DNA from: Hawksworthiomyces lignivorus
Lineage: Eukaryota > Ascomycota > Sordariomycetes > Ophiostomatales > Ophiostomataceae
NCBI GenBank assembly: GCA_002917075.1
Contig: NTMA01000062.1
Location: forward strand, 124,001-188,000
Direction of reading: 5' to 3'
Length of the DNA: 64,000 nucleotides
Notes under the pieces: model-generated
What the model saw: the letters and a program-made list of their open reading frames with translations, nothing else
What the model was told of the DNA's origin: nothing
Databases searched by the model: none
Translations under genes and position numbers: made by a program
Shown: in pieces, positions 58,535-64,000 of the stretch
Position numbering within the stretch: position 1 is the first letter of the stretch
Layout: every line of letters starts with the position of its first letter

Positions 58535-60652
58535 ATGAACAAGGCATCCAGCGCCAGTAGTGGTATGGATAGTGCAACAAGCCGAAAGGCAGGCCAACGT
58601 CGGCGAGATGGAATGTTGCGCATCAGCCAGACTGTGTCTGCATGTGCTTTTTGTAAAGCTCGCAAAATAAAGGTACGTCGAACTTCGTAACGAAACGAGT
58701 GGCTTAAATTCAGATTCTAATATATGCGGAACTATAAGTGCGACGGGCTTCCTCCGGCTTGTGGGGCCTGCACCAAGTTCGGCCGAGCCTCTTCGTGCTC
58801 GCTTGCAGACGGAGCCATACGGCATTCCCAGGACTACGTAACGTATCTCGAGAATAAAATTCAGCAATTACGGGGAAGCCAGAGCCACGGCAGCTCCGAC
58901 GAGCAACCATCAACGGCTTCAAGCGGGACACCCGCATCAGTTTTGAATTCCAGCACTGTGGATTCGGCAGCGGGGTTGACATACCCGGCCCAGCAGCCAC
59001 AGCAGCAACCCTTGCTACATCAACAGCATGAACAGAGCGAACGAAATAGCTACCGGCACCAACAGTCTGCCATTGATACGCTCATTGCCGATATTGGTGC
59101 ACTTCCCATTTCCACGTCATCGTATGCATCCTCTACCGAAGGGCCGACGCTGTCAACGGTGCTTTTAGCAGCCGCCGGCAAAGTGCCGCTCCTGTCACCT
59201 ACACCAGGTCAACAACTTGGTGCAGCCTTGGACACGTCTACTTCCTCCTCGAGGATATCTTGTCTTCCTGAGCAGACTACTGCACTAAAGCTGGTAGAGC
59301 ATTACATCAAAGAAGTTTATCCACGTTTACCATTCTTCTCGACCCAAGGCTTCTGGGTCCAGTTTCACCATGTCTACTCCACGGGCACGGCCGCTTTGGA
59401 CAGCGGCCTCCATACCACCAACACTTCTCCCGGTAGTCTCAACTCAGGTTATAGCTACTTTACTGTTCTGCTTGTGCTGGCAATTTCCACGTCCAGTCTG
59501 TCGCGCAGCGCCGATAGCATGATCTCCAATCAGGCGCGCCGCCTTTTCCAGGCAGGGTTGCAGTTCCGCGAGTCTGCCATTCTGCCAAATACCATCATTG
59601 GCGTACAATCTCTCCTATTTCTTATTCAGTTCGCCACTCTCAACCCCTCCATTCTCGACGCTTGGTACCTCATTGGTGTTGGCATGCGGAACTGTGTGGA
59701 CTTAGGCCTACACCAGGACCCACAGCCCCTAGACTCCGTGAGCCCAAGTCTTTTAGAGACGCGACGGAGGTTGTGGTGGAGCATGTATTCGTTTGACCGA
59801 TCCATGAGTGTCGGTTGCGGACGTCCCACCGAGATTGCCGATGCGCTCATCCACGTACAGCTCCCTTCGTTTCGAATCGAGTCTTGCGCCACTGAGGCGG
59901 AGATCGAGGGATACTTGCAGCGGTACCGCGGGCTGCAGCTTCAGTCGGAGATCTATGATGCTCTGAACCACAGCGCAACGCACGCATCGACGCAGGATCC
60001 GACTGCTGTCATAGCCGATCTCCTTCAAAAGCTCAGCACGTGGCAAGATGTGAACCGACCCGAACAGCACAGCGAGACAGTGATGGAGAGTGAATGGCTC
60101 ATGAGCAAAATTTTACTTTTCCGTCCATGCCAGCTGTTGCCGGTACGAAGCTTTCAAGATCTGACAGAGCTCTGGAAGTCCGCTTGCCAGTTCGCATCAT
60201 TGTATCGACTACTTGTAGAGTCCAACTCCATATATTATGTCCAAGTCGCCTGTGAGAAAGTGTATTGGACCGGATTAGCAATAATGCACAGTTACTGGAA
60301 GCTGCATACACTTGATAGCGATCAAATTCACGAGCTAGCTCCACAAGCTTTGGAACTGTGGAAGGCTATCAAGAATGTCACCTTCATCTTACAGACACTG
60401 AGTGAACGCTGGGAGGATGGAAAGATTTTGTCGTCCAAATTCGATGAAATAAGTGCTCGTGTCATAGAGTTGCTGAATGGGAGACCAACAGGGGCGAATG
60501 TTACTGACAGCTTACCAAAAGAAGTTGTTACTATCAGCAACTACGTTAGCTTGACCAGCATCTGGGTATTCACAGATAAACACCTATGTAGAGGCAACAA
60601 TACTGCCTCGAACGATGAAGAATTGCAGGACTTAGTGGCGAAGATGATGTGA
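58535..60652 (+). CDS. Zn2Cys6 transcription factor (cluster 2)
   Basis: Exons are 58535-58672 and 58739-60652 (683 aa; intron 58673-58738 ends in AAG). Splicing completes the zinc cluster ACAFCKARKIKCDGLPPACGACTKFGRASSC (about residues 37-67), followed by a coiled YVTYLENKIQQL linker and a Gln/Ser-rich segment. The middle homology domain is typical: LVEHYIKEVYPRLPFF, WYLIGVGMRNCVDLGLHQD, RRRLWWSMYSFDRSMSVGCGRPTEI. It is divergent from the FAD oxidoreductase with a 453-base shared promoter holding CGG palindromes, so it is the best candidate for the cluster 2 regulator. Confidence 0.9.
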
Positions 60653-60869
60653 TGACATGTCACTTCGCATTTAACAGTCAATTGATTTACAAACATAGCT
60701 TTATCCAAGTTTCTGGGTAGCTTTACGCTATATATGTAGCTTAATGTGTGAATAGATACAATGAGGAAGAATAATTCCTAAATATTGCGTATAAAATATA
60801 AACCGATATTTACTTCCATTTTTCATCACTTCGAATTCCGTATTTCAGACTACTTTATGAGTCAACTTC

Positions 60870-62300
60870 TTAGTCTTGTTGTTGTCCAAGCAGGGGTTGA
60901 AGATTGCCGACTAATGGTGCTTTCACCACCTTTTTCTTCTTTCCTTCGGTGAAAGGCCAATATCCTTTTTCTTTGGCCGCCATCACCATGAAACCAGTAA
61001 TAACGGCGATCCAATAGAGGTTGTATGAGACAACAGAACCAACGGTCGCAGAGTTCTGCCAGCCAAGAAGTGCATTGAAAACGCCCCAAATTCCACCACC
61101 TTCGAAATTGGGGTTACAGCACTAGATAATTATGGTGTTTTAGCATATATTCGAGTCGTTTTTTTTTGTTTGACTTTGAGTTATTAGAAATGGAATAAGA
61201 CATACATTAACGTGCCAGACACTCTTCCTAATATCGTAGGAGCCCGGTCCAGACCCCAGTTCGGCAGCATCCCCACCGACAATCAGATTCCACTATGTGA
61301 AGCAAATTTGAGTTAACAGACAAAATCAAGCGATACGAAAGTTGAATGGGTTAGAGAACTACCTGGTATGCCTCGAGATGCCAGACACCGTTAGAAAAGA
61401 GACCGGCTCCAACCATATACAACAAACATGTTGACGCGATGAGCAAATACTGAATCGGGGCAAAGTCCGAGCCTCTGCGCAAAATGTGTCAGCAACATTC
61501 AGTTTCAGTACACCGTAGTCGGGACGAATTTGCTCGAACTGACTTGTACATGATAAACCCAACAAGAACACCAGCTGCCAACCCTGCAAATGCTGACAGT
61601 GCGATGGACCAAGGGGATATCCCTAGTCCTACGCCAGCAATAAAGATAATAGACTCGAATCCCTCTCGTAGAATGGTAATACAGGGCAAAACGAAGAGAG
61701 CGTATTTTTCGCTTAAATACTGGATCCGCTCCCGAAACGGTCCCCTCTGTGTCTCCGAAGGACTTAATGCCCGAGACAGCTTCACACGCCACTTGTCTTG
61801 TAGTTTGGATACCCTGAGGAGCACTGCTGCCATTACAGTAATGATAACAGAGGCAGCGAGTGCAAAAATGCCCTCCCATATGTCTTCACTGCCTGATAGT
61901 GTCTCTGCTTCTAGGCCATGAATGCCAGCCATGACAACGATTCCGAGGAGGACGCATACTGAGAGGCCAAAGCCTGTACCAAACCAAACCTGGAAAGGAA
62001 GCTGAGTAAGCAACGAAGCTAAACGATGAAGTCGTCGATGGGATGTCTGATGATGAGGCGCAAATCGACACTCAGTTTGGTGATCTCTATACCTGTTTTA
62101 CTAGTTTCTGGTGGAGTGATGGGTCGGCTTGGACGGCGACCATTCGGTCAATCAAGGCCACAAGGACAGAAACAATGATTGATGTCTCGAGAGCTTCCCG
62201 AAAAGTGATGAAAAACACTTGACTCAGTTAGCAACTACATTTTGAGGTAAATTCGTGCCGCTACGGAATTCTTACCAGGAAGGGAGAAAATTTCCTCCAT
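60870..62300 (-). CDS. ftr1: High-affinity iron permease, Ftr1 family
   Basis: Exons are 62300-62276, 62217-62093, 61989-61544, 61474-61363, 61292-61206 and 61121-60870 (348 aa; frame kept at every junction). It is the plasma-membrane Fe3+ permease that works with a multicopper ferroxidase. Both iron-binding motifs are present: REALE in TM1 (residues 15-19; REGLE in yeast) and REGFE in the central TM ([16 protein letters not shown]). [39 protein letters not shown] and a Lys-rich cytosolic tail are family-like. It is divergent from the ferroxidase gene, and the 563-base gap holds iron-GATA motifs, so both are probably repressed together when iron is plentiful. Confidence 0.93.
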
Positions 62301-62565
62301 GTTGACGTATCGTATTCTTAGTTACCCTTCAAATCTTTACTGTGCCGGGAAGGGCAAGGACCTCAGAGAAGAACGAGAAGTTGAAGAAAAGAGAAGCAAG
62401 AATTCAGATATGGAAAACGCAACAGCAATGCCGTCCGGCAAACGCGAGTAAGAACAGATCCACGACTTACCCTTTCTAAGGGAGGCTAAGCTACAAAAAT
62501 GATGTGACAAATTTGTGCGTGCGGTTGTAGCCGATCTCGGCAAAGGCAACGCCTGTGTCCAGCGG

Positions 62566-62574
62566 ATCAGATAA
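62566..62574 (+). promoter_or_regulatory. Iron-GATA site ATCAGATAA
   Basis: Exact match to ATCWGATAA, the consensus bound by iron-sensing GATA repressors (SREA/SRE/Urbs1 type). A near match, ATCAGATGG, follows at 62584-62592. Confidence 0.75.
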
Positions 62575-62647
62575 TGCCCGCGGATCAGATGGTAACCAGT
62601 CAAATTCGCAGCCAGCCGACACTGTGTCTTGGGGTCCCACAATATTA

Positions 62648-62656
62648 TTATCAGAT
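62648..62656 (-). promoter_or_regulatory. Iron-GATA site ATCTGATAA (reverse strand)
   Basis: The plus strand reads TTATCAGAT. Second exact ATCWGATAA match between the divergent permease and ferroxidase genes. A core TGATAA is also at 62742-62747. Confidence 0.75.
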
Positions 62657-62863
62657 CCGCTCACCTGAGCTCCGCTTCTGATTTTTTAACCGAGCCCCTT
62701 GGTCCGACGTCCGGCCTAAAATGGTACCCCTAGCAAAGGGCTGATAAAATTAGCCAGCTGGCATTAATCCACGAGAGATTGTTTCACGAAAAGGTGCGAG
62801 CTTTACGCCTCGCATAATGTCATATGGTGAGTTGCTCCGTCTGCTTGGATCCGATCGTCCCTC

Positions 62864-64000
62864 ATGGCGATAATTTCGTCCAGCTGCAGTCGTGTCTGTA
62901 GCGTAGCTGTGCTTCTGTGCCTCTGTTTCGCTTTAGCGTCCTGCGAAACCATACTGCGCGACTTTCGCGTTGGATGGGTGCTGGCAAATCCCGACGGCGC
63001 ATTCGAGAGGCCCGTGATAGGCGTGAACGATCAATGGCCCGTCCCGGTGATCACAGCCACTGTCGGCGACAGGCTGATTCTCAACGTGCACAATGAGTTG
63101 GGCAATGCGAGCACTGGCATCCACTTTCATGGGCTTTTCCAAAGAGGCAGCAACCACATGGATGGCGCCGCCGGTGTCACGCAGTGCGCTATCCCACCTG
63201 GCAAGTCATTTACATACGATATCAATGTACGTGGCCTCTCTTTCATGCCTCTAACAATAGCGTTTTCCATGTCAATATGGCTAACTGAACTCACAGTTCG
63301 ACGAACCTGGAACATACTGGTACCACTCCCATGTCAGCGGACAGTACATGGATGGTTTGCGGGGCGCCATTGTAGTCCACGATCCGCAAGGACCATATGA
63401 GGGTTCATATGATGAAGAACTTGTTCTCACCTTTTCGGATTGGTATCATCAACCTAGCACAGAACTGCTCGGAGAGCTCATCAATGTAGAAAACCCAACC
63501 GGCGCCGAGCCTGTGCCACAAGCAGCTTTGATTAATGATACGCAAGACCTGCGTATCCCAGTTCAGCCAGGCAGAACGTATCTGGTCCGCATGGCGAACA
63601 TAGGGGGATTTGCCTCGCACTATGTGTGGTTTGAAGGCCACTCTGTGCGAGTTGTCGAAGTGGATGGCGTCTGGACGGAGGAGGCCGAGACGGACATGCT
63701 GTACATCACACCAGCTCAGCGATACAGTGTCCTCTTGACAACACATAGCGACGCCTCGCAGAATTTTGCAATCATAGGCGCCATGGACCAGGAGCTATTT
63801 GATGTTATTCCAGACGATTTAAGGCCAAATGTTACTGCGTGGCTCGTCTACGACGATGCAAAACCTCTGCCGCCACCTGAAGCCGTCGACGAACTGGATG
63901 CTATCGATGATTTTGACCTTGTTCCATACGATAGGCAAGAGATTTTTGACAAGGTTGACTACTCCATCACCCTCGAGGTCAAGATGGACAATCTGGGAGA
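62864..64000 (+). CDS. fet3: Multicopper ferroxidase, Fet3 type (3' part beyond window)
   Basis: Exons are 62864-63226 and 63297 to beyond 64000. A signal peptide (about residues 1-27) is followed by cupredoxin domain 1 with the copper motifs HFHGLFQRG (HxHG) and GTYWYHSHVSG (HxH), and then by domain 2 (PVQPGRTYLVRMANIGGF, TPAQRYSVLLTT). The remaining copper motifs and a C-terminal TM anchor would lie beyond the window. It oxidises Fe2+ to Fe3+ at the cell surface and passes it to Ftr1, encoded divergently next door. The family alternative is a laccase, but pairing with ftr1 and the GATA sites favours a ferroxidase. Confidence 0.9.

Noticed and set aside
1..64000. tRNA, rRNA genes or CRISPR arrays
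   Set aside because: No cloverleaf, rRNA block or spacer-repeat array was recognised by eye; a tRNA scan would be needed to exclude tRNAs fully.

Overview
This window is nuclear DNA of a filamentous ascomycete (Pezizomycotina; perhaps Sordariomycetes, which I cannot fix further). The reasons are many 50-100 nt GT-AG introns, Zn2Cys6 regulators, HET-domain and NACHT (NLR-like) genes, an Ftr1/Fet3 iron-uptake pair and a GNHD-type secreted phosphatase. Gene models were built by joining exons by eye; most close to an exact multiple of three.

Layout. 0.6-4.6 kb: decayed NACHT-TPR NLR. 5.2-6.6 kb: intact secreted metallophosphoesterase (-). 8.0-9.5 kb: remnants of a membrane protein and a HET gene. 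10.6-18.7 kb: candidate catabolic cluster 1 (intronless FAD-dependent oxidoreductase, MFS sugar-type transporter, Zn2Cys6 regulator). 19.9 kb: 72-aa Cys-rich secreted protein. 21.3-22.5 kb: CmcJ/AsaB-like oxygenase-type protein. 23.1-25.6 kb: decayed HET gene. 26.3-29.5 kb: intact NACHT-ankyrin NLR. 30.9-32.5 kb: decayed berberine-bridge-type oxidase. 33.2-35.5 kb: zinc-finger protein with a Ulp1-like domain that lacks its catalytic residues. 37.5-38.5 kb: ACMSD-like amidohydrolase. 41.3-41.8 kb: secreted cyanovirin-N homologue. 43.1-43.5 kb: small Nif3/PII-like protein. 44.7-46.6 kb: intact HET gene. 47.1-48.95 kb: arginyl-tRNA synthetase pseudogene. 49.2-60.7 kb: candidate cluster 2 (Zn2Cys6 regulator, MFS transporter, FNR-like oxidoreductase, second FAD-dependent oxidoreductase, second Zn2Cys6 regulator). 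60.9-64 kb: divergent ftr1 / fet3-type iron uptake pair, the latter cut by the window end.

Three themes stand out. (1) Two separate clusters pair a PF12831-type FAD oxidoreductase (a family I associate with bacteria) with an MFS sugar transporter and a Zn2Cys6 factor. Each has its own shared promoter word: a 14-mer in cluster 1 with a matching octamer upstream of its regulator, and an 11-mer in cluster 2. This looks like two independently regulated uptake-and-oxidation modules for unknown substrates. (2) Incompatibility and NLR genes are present both intact and decayed. The nonsense codons in the decayed copies are mostly UAG where Gln or Trp is expected, and the arginyl-tRNA synthetase copy shows C-to-T changes in its signature motif, as expected of repeat-induced point mutation. 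(3) The ftr1-fet3 intergenic region carries two exact ATCWGATAA sites, the consensus of the iron-responsive GATA repressors.

No rRNA, tRNA or CRISPR array was recognised. Function calls rest on motif recognition by eye, without database searches.
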